Shown piece after piece: positions 38,689-49,253 of a stretch of DNA of 64,000 nt. Origin of the DNA: Strigamia acuminata (taxonomy: Eukaryota; Arthropoda; Chilopoda; Geophilomorpha; Linotaeniidae); NCBI GenBank assembly GCA_949358305.1, contig OX442319.1, forward strand, positions 558,001 through 622,000, written 5' to 3'. Within the stretch, counting starts at the first letter, position 1; every line of letters begins with the position of its first letter. The notes beneath the pieces were generated by a model. It did no database searches, was not told where the DNA came from, and worked only from the letters and a program-made list of their open reading frames with translations. Made by a program: the position numbers and the translations under genes.

Positions 38689-39319
38689 AGGTCATGGGAA
38701 GAGAAAAATAAAAATTGAGGAGAAGATTGTTTGTGTCATTATTAGACCAAATCCATTGTTGAAACGTGTTCAATTGTTTCGAGAGTGTTATATCGTTCGT
38801 TTAAACGTTTGAAAATTCTCAAATGTCCTCCATTTTTAGTTTTCGAAAGTTTCCAAAAGTTGCCGTTGGTGGCGCTATTTATGACGTCATCGGCGACAAA
38901 CAAGCAGCTTTTTAGCATGGGCTTGGCTTCATTTAAGAGCTACAAAATTTTTTTTCCAAATTTGACAACACTGTTAGGTTATTGGGATTTTAATATTCAG
39001 TAAATATTCCAATTTGCTATTTGTTGCAAGTGTATAGGTTCAAAAGAACTAATAATAAATTTTCGTAGCTCTTAAATGAAGCCAAGCCCATGCTAAAAAG
39101 CTGCTTGTTTGTCGCCGATGACGTCATAAATAGCGCCACCAACGGCAACTTTTTGAAACTTTCGAAAACTAAAAATGGAGGACATTTGAGAATTTTCAAA
39201 CGTTTAAACGAACGATATAACACTCTCGAAACAATTGAACACGTTTCAACAATGGATTTGGTCTAATAATGACACAAACAATCTTCTCCTCAATTTTTAT
39301 TTTTCTCTTCCCATGACCT
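38689..39319. mobile_element. Fold-back MITE with 255-bp inverted repeats and TTAA target sites
   Basis: 631 bp. Arms at 38689-38943 and 39065-39319 are near-perfect inverted copies (AGGTCATGGG outer ends) around a 121-bp loop. TTAA lies on both sides (38685-38688 and 39320-39323), as for piggyBac or Kolobok insertions. It encodes nothing. Confidence 0.9.
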
Positions 39320-39323
39320 TTAA

Positions 39324-40352
39324 TGTTGGGGTTGGCGCTGTCTGCTAGCATTGTAATATAGATGTTTAACAATTATTATAACAATAGAATTGTATGGATC
39401 AAATGATTCTTATCTTATTATTCGAGTTGGTAACATTTGTCTGTAATTGCTATCCTGTGTTAATAATTTGTTGTATTTCAGTTAAATCCACGTATCTAGT
39501 TATTTTTAGTTATCATGTATGATTTATTCTGATGATTTGTTCTGTGCATAAAAATTGTATGTGTTTTTAGCATAGTCACATGTCTATGTTGAATTTTGAC
39601 GATTTTGGTCACTTGACCTTTTATTTTTGAACATTAAACATGGCTGCCATCAATATAGCTTGTTTTGCCACACCAAATTCACGACTGGACTTACAGTTTT
39701 GCAGCGAATTTCCACATGTCATACATTATGTTTACGTTGTGGTTGATCGCCACAAGATGGTGTTCTTTTTGTTGTTTAGCCCAGATAGCCACCTGTTTTT
39801 CGCTGCTGTTTTCCGAGCAATGTAAGGCTTTTCTATTAAGCTTAGTTATTAAACTTATTTTAGTTCAATTTAGGAGTCAATTTAGTTGTCCTGCATGTTT
39901 ACTACAAGTCCAGGACTTTATACATTAGGCATATTTTTCACAACATCCACTGTGCATTTTCGTGAATTAGGGGCCGTCCATAAATTACGTAACGCTGATT
40001 TTTTGATTTTTAGACCCCCTCCCCCCCCTAGAATATTATATTATGTAACAAAACTCACCATCCCCCCCCCCAAAAAAAAAAATTGATACAAGCTTATAAT
40101 ACAAAAGTTTTCAAAAATTTCAAAAATTTTACAAAAAATTTTCAAAAATTTTCAAAAATATTCAAAAATTTTCAAAAATTTTCAAAAATTTTCAATAATT
40201 TAAAAAAAATTTCAAAAAAGTTTAAAAAAATCTTTTTTGTAACATTATTAAGAATCCCCCCCCCTCCCCGTCGTAACAACCCGTAACAAAATTTAAAACC
40301 CCTTCCCCCCCTCCAGGCGTTACGTAATTTATGGACGGCCCCTTACTACAAT
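39324..40352 (+). mobile_element. Probable copia LTR followed by an initiator-tRNA primer site
   Basis: Starts TGTTGGGGTTGG and ends TTACTACA near 40350, interrupted by the MITE at 39970-40342. TGGTAGCAGAGGAT follows three bases later. That is the complement of the 3' end of initiator tRNA-Met, as in element C. The 5' border is inferred from the TGTTGGG start, and the 3' part of the element is missing. Confidence 0.5.
39970..40342. mobile_element. MITE with GGGGCCGTCCAT ends and TTA target duplication
   Basis: 373 bp. Inverted ends of about 27 bp (GGGGCCGTCCATAAATTACG on) are flanked by TTA (39967-39969 and 40343-40345), fitting PIF/Harbinger-type insertion. The centre is low complexity (CAAAAATTTT repeats) between C-rich runs. 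Confidence 0.88.
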
Positions 40353-40366
40353 TGGTAGCAGAGGAT
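40353..40366 (+). promoter_or_regulatory. Primer-binding site, 3' end of initiator tRNA-Met
   Basis: TGGTAGCAGAGGAT on the plus strand. The same 14 bases are found next to the 5' LTR of element C on the minus strand. Confidence 0.6.
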
Positions 40367-40574
40367 TCGGTAACGGTTTGGCTTATTTTTTTTCTTACAA
40401 ATTCTGTTTTTTTCTTTTTTCATTGTTTTTTTTTGGCTTTTTCAGGTCATGTCATCATCTGATTGGTTTTGCTTAGCACTCCCAGTGTGGCAACTTTGAT
40501 TTATACGTTTGAAATTTCACATTCTGTTGAAATTTCCAACATGTTACAAGTTAAAAATCTAATTTTTTTTGCAG

Positions 40575-40724
40575 TAGCTGCATTCAAAAACTCTAAAACG
40601 CCTCTAAAACTCGTTTCGTGTCTGTACCTGTGACGTCATTCCCACGTTATTCAATGGGAATGACGTCACACGTACAGACACAAAACGAGTTTTAGAAGCG
40701 TTTTTGAGTTTTTGAATGTAGCTA
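40575..40724. repeat. 150-bp imperfect palindrome, MITE-like
   Basis: TAGCTGCATTCAAAAACTC and its near inverse frame a hairpin whose arms contain GTGACGTCATTCCCA. No clear target duplication beyond TAG/CTA was found. Confidence 0.75.
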
Positions 40725-41092
40725 GTGATCTTATGTGAAAATCGTATGTTGCATGCGATGGTTGCAATTTGTATGTGATGGCCACAAGTTGTGTGTGTCG
40801 ACACTAAGGCAACTACACGTTAACAAAACTGAATAAAAACCAAATGAAGCTGGTGGAAAAATATTTAAAATGGTGATAGATGGCACGTGCGTTTTGTTGT
40901 CTTAATGGGTGTTACCTGTATGTTCATAACAAACCAGTGTAACCTTGGCCCAGTGCTGAATACAAAGTTATACATTTTCCTTCAGGCTAAAAGCATTTTG
41001 CAAGCACACAAGCTAAATGTAAGATTATGAACAATTTAAAACTCTAGTTCTATAATATCAATCTATCGGCATTCAAGCTACGGTATAATTTA

Positions 41093-41266
<174 letters not shown>

Positions 41267-41375
41267 TCAAGAGGGATATAAGTGTTAGTAAATATATACA
41301 CACTACAAAAAGAAAAGCTATTTATTAAAAATTTTCAAACCAAAATTTCATCTGGTATTCAAGAGTATACTAGTA

Positions 41376-41712
41376 CAGTGGCGTAGCTAGGGGGTGGCGG
41401 GGGGGGGGGGGGCCGCCCCGGGTATCACCCGAAAAGGGGTTACACCCGTATAGAGATGACACCGTATAAGCTTTTTTAGATGAAAAACGGTCATTTTTAC
41501 CGTAAAAAACGGCTAAAAATGACGATTTTTACTATGAAAAACGGCTAAAAATGACCGTTTTTCATGAAACAGATATTTTTTTTTAATTCCGGTCGGGTGT
41601 CACCCCCCCGACCGGGAAAGCAAAAAACTTAATTTGAACCGTTTTTTTCGGGGGGGGGGGGTGCCACCATTGATATCCGCCCCGGGTGTCACCTGTGCTA
41701 GCTACGCCACTG
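41376..41712. mobile_element. MITE with CAGTGGCGTAGCTAG inverted ends
   Basis: 337 bp. The ends are CAGTGGCGTAGCTAG and its inverse, flanked by CTAGTA on both sides (41370-41375 and 41713-41718). The interior has C/G runs and inverted AAAACGGTCATTTTT stretches. The superfamily is not certain; hAT-type ends look similar but usually give 8-bp duplications. Confidence 0.85.
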
Positions 41713-41938
41713 CTAGTACATTATATTGCTTCTAATATTATTCATTAAATATGTGCATTAAAATTATCATGTACAGTATAAAAATTGAAATTAACCTCCA
41801 CACCACAACCTAGAGTCAACTTTGACCTCAAAGACACTGGAAAAAAGTAAATTTCCAAATATTTCCAAGTTGGAAATTAATATGAAAAATTTGAATTTCC
41901 AATTATGAGAAAATTTGTTGGAAATGTGTTGTAAATAT

Positions 41939-42090
41939 TGTTACGCGTACGGTCCGTTCTGATTGCTGGCCGTTCCGTATCGTGTCAATTGGCATATTAT
42001 TCGAATTAAAGTACTAAATTTTATCAATAGATGGCGCTGGTGGATGATCTTGTCATCGCCTCCTCATCAGACTAATCTATCATTCTGCCT
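41939..42090 (+). repeat. Truncated LTR, TGTYACGCGTACGG family
   Basis: Starts TGTTACGCGTACGG. Similar to the LTR at 12112 for about 150 bases, including AGATGGCG at about 42031. Confidence 0.75.
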
Positions 42091-42179
42091 TGAATAAGGG
42101 CCGGGCGTAATTAAGTGGGGAAGGGTCCTCAAAAATCGAGGGTGTTGGGGATCTTAGAATGGATTCTGGTGAATAGGTA

Positions 42180-42580
42180 TCCGGTGGATATCTCACGTTA
42201 AAAAATGTGTACCATGCCCCTAAATTTAGGAAAAATTTAATGTCATTGAGCAGGATTGATGAAGCTGGCTATGAAACCCGGATTGCTAATGGGAATTTAG
42301 TGTCATTTAAGAACAAGATTACGCAACCAGTGCTTAAAGCAGAGAGACAAAGTGACAGAATGTATAAAACGAGTATTGATTCTGAATGTGAACACAAGTG
42401 CAAGTCCTGCGCAGCAGAATCCACTTGTGGCAACTGATACTGTTGTAAAATTGCGACTAACACATGATCCTAATATTAAGAGTGAATTAACAAACCCCAG
42501 TACTAGTATTGCTAAAAACAATATACAAAACGATTCAAGCGATAAAATGCGCCATTATAGCGATGTGTTGAAGGGATGTG
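42180..42580 (+). pseudogene. Copia protease/linker fragment
   Basis: Reads LTLKNVYHAPKFRKNLMSLS then RIDEAGYETRIANG and SDRMYK, matching the region after the protease in element C. It then shifts frame into a Ser/Asn-rich linker (YSDVLKGC). It is a short remnant, in plus orientation, following an LTR piece. Confidence 0.8.
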
Positions 42581-43146
42581 ACCGTTTGGCCACCCTAGTG
42601 GCCTACGTCACTCCACACACCGCCTGGCAGACCCAAACCATCCCCCTCTTGGAGGAGTGGACCGGTCTAGTAGGGGAGGTACAGAGCAGAGTGGTGTTGT
42701 GAGAGAGAGACGTTGTTGAGGGAGCTGAGAGTGAAAACGTGCCAGGTGCAGCTGCTACGGTCCTAACAATGGCAGAGACAACTGCCAACTCTGCTCCTCT
42801 CACCACTCACCACTGTGACGCTCAGTGGCAGGTTGAGATGACTGCTGCAGTACCATGAGTGGCTACATGGGTCATACGGGTAAGTACAGCAGAGTGTTCA
42901 TCTGAGGTGTCTGACCACATCACCCATGGGGGTTAAGCCCTGTGTGTGACGGGTCAGTCGCCGGTGTAGCGTGCCTAGCGGCACCACACGGTGAGATAGG
43001 TGACCCAACCCCGAGACAACGATTAAAAGTCAAAACCCAACAATCTGAGTCCCTGTCTTGTTCTTACGTGAGCGATATGCATCCCACCCCATGTGATAAA
43101 TCCCCAATCACCTCGGCGGGACCATATCCAGTCACAATTGAGGGCC
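42581..43146. other. No gene recognised; pre-insertion sequence left of element C
   Basis: Fairly GC-balanced sequence without a convincing frame. It was contiguous with 61715 on before copia element C inserted. Confidence 0.45.
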
Positions 43147-43151
43147 CTGTC

Positions 43152-43616
43152 TGAAGAGATATCATGGCCTGTATGTTGTGCAAATAAATCCAAACGTAAT
43201 TTCGGCTTGGCGGAGAAACCGGACAAGCGTCCGCCATTTTGTTTTATTACAAAAACAATGTAAAACATAAAACACGGTTCGAGGTTAATTGCCCTCGATT
43301 TGAAACATAATGAAATGATAGATCAAATCAATGCTTTAATGAATTGATTCATTCTTTACAGAATGACAGAAGTAATTAATAAATCAAACCGAACAGAATA
43401 AACAATAACTGCTCTTTTGAGCAGGCGACTAAGGGAGAAGTGCCATTGTAAATAAACGATCGGTCGCAGCACCGTAACACGCATTATATAAAAACAAGAT
43501 TGACTGATCCCATACACGGGTCAATAAACAACGGCACATCAAATGCACTAAACCAGAAAGGTGCATTTAACAACACACGCGCGTGAAAGGACAAACAGCA
43601 AAACACCGACACAACA
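43152..43616 (-). repeat. 3' LTR of element C
   Basis: 465 bp. On the minus strand it starts TGTTGTGTCGG and ends CTCTTCA. It has a 12-bp insertion relative to the 5' LTR. Confidence 0.93.
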
Positions 43617-43632
43617 AATCCCCCTTTGTTTG
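43617..43632 (-). promoter_or_regulatory. Polypurine tract of element C
   Basis: Minus strand AAACAAAGGGGGATT directly before the 3' LTR and directly after the gag-pol stop. Confidence 0.85.
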
Positions 43633-43633
43633 G

Positions 43634-46600
43634 CTATTTGTCCACCACAAAGATAAATTCACAAAGCGCGTTTAATCTAGATTTCGCTAACCATTTCGTT
43701 AGAATATCGGCGACATTTAATTCGCCTGAAACGTGCTTGATCGAAAACGTTCCCTTTTCGTACCAGTCTCTAACGAAATGAAGCTTCACGTCTATATGTT
43801 TGTTTGCTCTATTTTCAATCCTGTTCTTTGCGTATTGAATGGCTGGCATGCTATCCGCAAAGACACAGGGTGTATTCCGCTCGGGGCAAAACATTATACT
43901 CGCGTCGTAAAGGCGCTGGAGCCAAATAACTTCTTTCACCCCATCGACCACGGCGAGAAATTCGCTCTCCATGATCGACAGGGAGGTCATCGATTGTTTG
44001 TGGCAATTCCACGAGATGGGAATGCCACCCATATAGACAATATGTCCCCCAAAGCTTCGTCGTCTGTCTTGATCTAGGGCAAACGACGCGTCGGTGTAAA
44101 CTGTCAAATTCTCGTTTTTACAGTTCGATAAGTTAATCGAATAATTCGACGTGGTGGCCAAATATCGCAGGACTTGCAGTAACATATTGACATGGCGCGC
44201 CGAATGCGTCTCGTTATACTGAGAAAGCACTATTACTGAAAACAGTATGTCAGGTCTGGTTCGGCTGGCGATGAACAATAGACTTCCGACCAAAGATCTG
44301 TACGAGAATGAAGTATCGACTTTTTCCCCGGTTCTCACACTTTGGATCAGGGTACCCGAGGTCACTGGAACTTTTACCCGATGGCACGAGTCAATCCCGT
44401 ACGCTTTACAAAGCTTTTCAATATATTTCCGTTGGTGGATACGAATCATATCCCCAGACCTATCAAACTCAATTCCCAAAAGTAGGGTTACGGGACCTAA
44501 ACTCACTACTTCGAACGATTCCCGTAACCACTTTAAAACGCATTGTTCCACATAATCGTCCTTGGAGAACAACACGATATCATCCACGTAGAAGATGATT
44601 ATAGCATCGTTGTCTAGGGCATAGACACAGTTCAAACCCAACAATGGTTGGAATCCCAATTCAAGTAGTCGTATGTGGAGAACCTGGTACCACATACGAC
44701 CGGAGTGATGTAGCCCGTAAAGGGCTTTCAAGAGCATCCAGCATTTGTGCTGGTTGTGGGCGGTACGATATCCCTTGGGTATTTCGATGTACTGCACCTT
44801 ATCAAGGTCCCCGTAGAGGTACGCGGCCTTGATATCCAGGTGTAAGTCCCGCCATCCCTTGAGTACTACCAAAGTACAAAAGAACACTATTACTAGCACG
44901 AAGTTGACGACGGGGGAGAACACCTCCGTAAAGTCAACCCCGGGCTTTTGCTTAAAGCCCTGCGCGACGAGTCGGGCTCGATAGCGTTGGATGATACCTG
45001 TGTGATCGCGCTTCATCTTGTAAATCCATTTAGTGCCCAAGAGAGTCGTGCCCTCTTCTAAAGATGATTTGTCAACTTCCTTGTAAACCGTTCTTTCATC
45101 AAACACATCAATTTCTTCCCTCATAGCTTTTATCCAATCAGGATGTTTGATGTGGTACATGGCTTCTTCGTAGGTTTCTGGCTCGACGGCACAGAAACCT
45201 GCAAACCCTAACGGTTCACCGTCCCCCTCCAGTGTTTTAAAGTCAAACAAGGTCGCATCATATGCGTACCCTTCTTCATCGCACCACCGTGCGATATCAA
45301 CTCGACTTCTTATCTTGTCCTTTAAGGGCGTGATGTAAACAACATCTATTTGTCCCGCCGTCGCTCCGTTTTTACGGACGGATGCACGTCGTTTCCATTC
45401 CGCCATATTTAACGGCAGTAGTTCCGAGTGTAACATCACGTCCCTTTTCTTCTTCTTTGATTGTGATCCACGTCGTGTTTGAATCCCAGGAGGAATTTCA
45501 GGTTCCCCATCATTATCAGGATAGACGTTGAAGTAATTCCCATCATCCCTTTTCGCCCCACCAATTTCTTCAACAGGCTCATCCCCTGTATTTCCAATCT
45601 CAGGAATGAGGTCCCCCTCAACGGGTACAAGTGGGGGTTGTTGAGCTGCTTGTTTGATGGCTGGCCTCAATTCAGGCCGAAAAGTAGGTTTCGGGGTCGT
45701 GGGCAATGCGGGTTTCACTTTCTGCTGCGGAACAAGTTGTGGAACTTCCTGTATCGCAGGAGAGGGTTCCGGGATCCCCGGAACTTTCTGAATTTCCGGG
45801 ATCTCCGGAGCTTTCTGAATTATTGGGTCGCCAGCCACACTGTCGTCATCAGAGAATGACGCATCACATGAGTCAGAACCTGAAAAGTTAGCATCTTCCT
45901 CGAGCTCAGGTGGTGTGCTCGCCCCCAATTCGTACCAGAAATTGTTTTCAAAAATTTTGACGTGTTTAGACAAAAACACCTGATTTTTATTCGGATCCCA
46001 AATTCTATAGCCGCGTGTGGAAGCGGCGTACCCAATTAATGCCCCAGCCCATGCCCTCTCTTGCAGCTTCCCAACCCGTGTTTGGGAAGGAATGTGGACA
46101 TAAGTTAGTGAGCCAATGCACTTGACATGGCGAAGGGACAATTTCTTGTTATGAAACACAGTGTAAGGTGTTTTCCCACCAATTCCCATGTGTGGAAAAC
46201 AATTCTTCAAATATACGACAGAAACTGCAAGTTCCGCCCATAAGGCAGGAGGAAATTTGTTCTCAATGAGGAGGGCTCGAACCCCGCCAATGGTGGTCCT
46301 GTTCGCCCTCTCTGCGACCGAATTCATTTCAGGGCTGTATGCATTGGTCCTCATGCACTTAAGCCCAATAGTCGCAACGTAATTGTCCCATTGTCTGGAC
46401 ACAAATTCTCCTTCGTTGTCCGTTTTGATGGCTTTAACCTTCTTGGAGGTCGTTCGCTCGATCTCAAGCAGCCATTGCTTGAAATGCCCCAAAACGTCGC
46501 TTTTCCTCTTCATGATAATAATCCACATAAAGCGGGAAAAATCATCGATGAGAATGAGATAATAGTGTGCCCCAACCAATGTTTGAACTGGAATGGGGCC

Positions 46601-48508
46601 CCACACGTCCATGTGCACTATTTCCAGAATGCTTTTTGTCGTAATTCCAATTATCGGGGGAAAACTAGCCCGTGTGCTCTTCGCCCTGGCGCAAGAGTCA
46701 CACGTCGACAACTCCTTATTCGAGAGTTTCAGCCCAAAGACGTCAGTCAACTTTTCCAAACCCGCAATGCCCTTTGTATTTAAATGTCCTAAACGGGAAT
46801 GCCAAATGTCCATCGACTGAGCCTTATCTTTCTTGTCAAAAGTTTTTATCCCATTAGTAGAATTATTCCCATTCTCTGCTTTGCTCTGCACAATTGCATT
46901 TGCCTTCTTGGAGGTATTGGTAACCTTCGGTTTAATATTAGTCGTAACATTCGCTTGCGCATTAGTCGTAACGTTCGCAGGCGCGTTATTCGCAACACTC
47001 GCTTGCCCCTTAACCGCTGGTGCAGGCTTCCCTGACTCACTCGAATTTTGAGTTAATGCGTCCTTAAAACTAGGATATGTTAGTATCGAATTTACAACTT
47101 CATCACCTTTTATAGGTGGACTAGCTGACACTGTCGCAGCCTGTTGCGCAGGTAATGCGGCAGTGTTCACAGGAGAAATACGACAATTGACCTTATACAT
47201 CCGATCACTCATACGTTCCGCAGTGATGGAGGGGTCATCAATTTTGTCGTTGAAAATAAACATTTTTCCATTTTTAACAATGGTCGTCGCCCCAGCTTCA
47301 TTCGTGCGACCTAATGATATTAGGTTTTTCCTAAAGTTTGGTGCATAAAATACATTTTTCAATGTAAGTGCACGGGTGCGAGTTCCATGAATCGATGTCA
47401 GTGTCACATTTCCTATCCCTTCGATTCTCGACTTTCCTTCTCCCTGTTGGACGTGGCCAGTTAATGGCTTGAAGTCGAAGAACCAGTCTTTATTGAAGGA
47501 AAAATGGTCCGTTGCCCCTGTGTTGACGTACCATTGCGAATCGTAATTCGCGTGAGACACGAGGGAAGCCGGCACAGGGGGTTGCTGCTGAAGCCAAATC
47601 GCCGCGGAGTAATAAGAAACTGGAGAGTCACTAAATATGTCAGCCTGAGTGACAGCGGCCTTTTGTTGGCCCTTTCCACGTCCCTTGCCTCGTGGATTGC
47701 CCCTAAACTGTCCAGTTGGGTTCCCTTTTGCAGGAAATTGCTGTTTCGGCGGGGTAGGACATTCGCGGGCAAAGTGGCCTGTTCCACCGCAAGTGAAACA
47801 GATGCGTGGGCCACCGGGTGCATTTCTACCACGTCCGCGTTGTCTTCTGCCTTGGTTAAAGAAGGCACCGGTGCTCTCCAATGGCGTCTTGGCAGGCACG
47901 CCAAATTCGTCGGTCGTCACGTGTAAGCGGTTATATTCGCCTACCAGGTGTTCCTTGACCGCTGCCGCTGTGAACTCTGTGTCACCCCAATGGTAAACCG
48001 TCTGCTTGACCGGTTCATATTGGGGAGGCAACAGGTCGAGGTATTGGAAGGCGTGGAATTCGTCGGAAATTTGGATCTTGACATCTGCAAGCTGTACTAC
48101 TTTCCGGTCAACACGTGCGGTGAAAACAAACATCTCTTCGTTTTCGTGCAACCGCATGTCCAAAAATTTCCTACGAAGGCGGGCTTTCCGTGCCCGGGTG
48201 GTGGGCTGGTAGGCAGCTTTCAGTGCCTCCCACACCTCTTTTGCAGTGGCGTGGGCGACAGCCACGACCTGTTGGGCCTCGCTGCAAGCCAGACAAATGG
48301 TGGAGCGAGCCCTTTCCTCGCCTTTCTCGAAATCTCGAGTCTCTCGAAACGGTGATCCGGCCGGCGGCTCTTTGGTCTTGCCGGTTACGTGGCCCCAAAC
48401 ACCGTACGATTGGAGAAGGAGCTGTACTTGTACGCTCCAAGTCGGGTAGTTGGTTCCGTCCAACTTTTTCACGTCCTTATAATCATCATGGCGATCGTAG
48501 GACGCCAT
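43634..48508 (-). CDS. gag-pol: Copia gag-pol polyprotein, element C (protease active-site Asp replaced)
   Basis: About 1624 aa from ATG 48508 (an in-frame extension to 48550 lacks an ATG). The gag domain is followed by a zinc knuckle (CFTCGGTGHFAREC, near residue 240). The protease site reads YVNTGATDHF where the family has Asp-Ser/Thr-Gly, so the catalytic Asp is Asn (codon AAC). The pre-integrase zinc motif (WHSRLGHLN to CDSC) and the integrase follow, with Asp in LIDDFSRF, Asp in IKTDNEGEF and Glu in SVAERANR. RT has WIYKMKRD, LDIKAAYLYG and FYVDDIVLF, and RNase H has TDASFA and SIMESEFLA. The frame has no stops. With the altered protease it could move only with protease supplied by another copy. 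Closest relative here is the relic at 10908-14577. Confidence 0.95.
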   Translation of the reverse strand: MASYDRHDDYKDVKKLDGTNYPTWSVQVQLLLQSYGVWGHVTGKTKEPPAGSPFRETRDFEKGEERARSTICLACSEAQQVVAVAHATAKEVWEALKAAYQPTTRARKARLRRKFLDMRLHENEEMFVFTARVDRKVVQLADVKIQISDEFHAFQYLDLLPPQYEPVKQTVYHWGDTEFTAAAVKEHLVGEYNRLHVTTDEFGVPAKTPLESTGAFFNQGRRQRGRGRNAPGGPRICFTCGGTGHFARECPTPPKQQFPAKGNPTGQFRGNPRGKGRGKGQQKAAVTQADIFSDSPVSYYSAAIWLQQQPPVPASLVSHANYDSQWYVNTGATDHFSFNKDWFFDFKPLTGHVQQGEGKSRIEGIGNVTLTSIHGTRTRALTLKNVFYAPNFRKNLISLGRTNEAGATTIVKNGKMFIFNDKIDDPSITAERMSDRMYKVNCRISPVNTAALPAQQAATVSASPPIKGDEVVNSILTYPSFKDALTQNSSESGKPAPAVKGQASVANNAPANVTTNAQANVTTNIKPKVTNTSKKANAIVQSKAENGNNSTNGIKTFDKKDKAQSMDIWHSRLGHLNTKGIAGLEKLTDVFGLKLSNKELSTCDSCARAKSTRASFPPIIGITTKSILEIVHMDVWGPIPVQTLVGAHYYLILIDDFSRFMWIIIMKRKSDVLGHFKQWLLEIERTTSKKVKAIKTDNEGEFVSRQWDNYVATIGLKCMRTNAYSPEMNSVAERANRTTIGGVRALLIENKFPPALWAELAVSVVYLKNCFPHMGIGGKTPYTVFHNKKLSLRHVKCIGSLTYVHIPSQTRVGKLQERAWAGALIGYAASTRGYRIWDPNKNQVFLSKHVKIFENNFWYELGASTPPELEEDANFSGSDSCDASFSDDDSVAGDPIIQKAPEIPEIQKVPGIPEPSPAIQEVPQLVPQQKVKPALPTTPKPTFRPELRPAIKQAAQQPPLVPVEGDLIPEIGNTGDEPVEEIGGAKRDDGNYFNVYPDNDGEPEIPPGIQTRRGSQSKKKKRDVMLHSELLPLNMAEWKRRASVRKNGATAGQIDVVYITPLKDKIRSRVDIARWCDEEGYAYDATLFDFKTLEGDGEPLGFAGFCAVEPETYEEAMYHIKHPDWIKAMREEIDVFDERTVYKEVDKSSLEEGTTLLGTKWIYKMKRDHTGIIQRYRARLVAQGFKQKPGVDFTEVFSPVVNFVLVIVFFCTLVVLKGWRDLHLDIKAAYLYGDLDKVQYIEIPKGYRTAHNQHKCWMLLKALYGLHHSGRMWYQVLHIRLLELGFQPLLGLNCVYALDNDAIIIFYVDDIVLFSKDDYVEQCVLKWLRESFEVVSLGPVTLLLGIEFDRSGDMIRIHQRKYIEKLCKAYGIDSCHRVKVPVTSGTLIQSVRTGEKVDTSFSYRSLVGSLLFIASRTRPDILFSVIVLSQYNETHSARHVNMLLQVLRYLATTSNYSINLSNCKNENLTVYTDASFALDQDRRRSFGGHIVYMGGIPISWNCHKQSMTSLSIMESEFLAVVDGVKEVIWLQRLYDASIMFCPERNTPCVFADSMPAIQYAKNRIENRANKHIDVKLHFVRDWYEKGTFSIKHVSGELNVADILTKWLAKSRLNALCEFIFVVDK

Positions 48509-48920
48509 TTCGGAAAATTTGCGACGAAATTCAGAAAAAAAACGAAGCACAAATCACACAAATCACGCAAATTCGTCACACGGATGTACAAATAGCCCCC
48601 AAAAGGCAAGGAGAGCAATACACACTTCCCGGGGGTCAATCCTTTTAAGAAGGAGAAAATACTTTAATTGGGTACTCTACCAGCTTCCGACCGAGTCACC
48701 TAGTGCCCGTGGGACGACTGGCTTGCCACGAGACAGCCCCAATTGAAAATAAGACTCCACTTGGGTAAATACCCGAAGGGTGGAGAATATGCTAAATTTC
48801 CCACAACAAAAACCTTAACTTCTAACAGAGTTTCACGACTGGTAAATAAAGAAAAAACACACTTTCTGATGTGAAGCTGGCCAATTACGGGATCCGTGCG
48901 CCGTAATCGGTTCCCACGAT
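48509..48920 (-). other. Inner leader of element C
   Basis: Untranslated leader between gag and the insertion point of element A. Its other part is at 60569-61239. Confidence 0.8.
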
Positions 48921-48925
48921 GCGGT

Positions 48926-49235
48926 TGTTGAGTTTTAGTGGAAACTTGTGTGGATTAATTAAATCCGCAGTGGTGTGGAAAAACTCCTTTGCAGGAAAGA
49001 AATACACGTGATCTTAAGTGGTTCAAAGCCAAAAGTCAAGTGAGTGTTTATTCTGAAGTCACATGACCGCCTAAGGTATACAGTGCCACCTGTTGGCATG
49101 ACATACAAATAATACACTGGAACGATCGCAATGCAACGCAATGCGAACGTAAACAATTACATCAATAAGCGTGAGAACAATGGCGATTGATAATACGATA
49201 AATACAAATAGGTAAATTACCACAGCAAGCTAACA
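48926..49235 (-). repeat. 3' LTR of element A
   Basis: 310 bp; minus strand starts TGTTAGCTTGC and ends TCAACA. It is followed upstream on the minus strand by the polypurine tract ACGAGGGGGCCGAT (about 49236-49249). Confidence 0.93.
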
Positions 49236-49253
49236 ATCGGCCCCCTCGTATAA

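Noticed and set aside
48190-48648. Plus-strand frames opposite copia gag (and similar ones across 44-59 kb)
   Set aside because: They overlap intact gag-pol frames on the other strand and have no recognisable domain.
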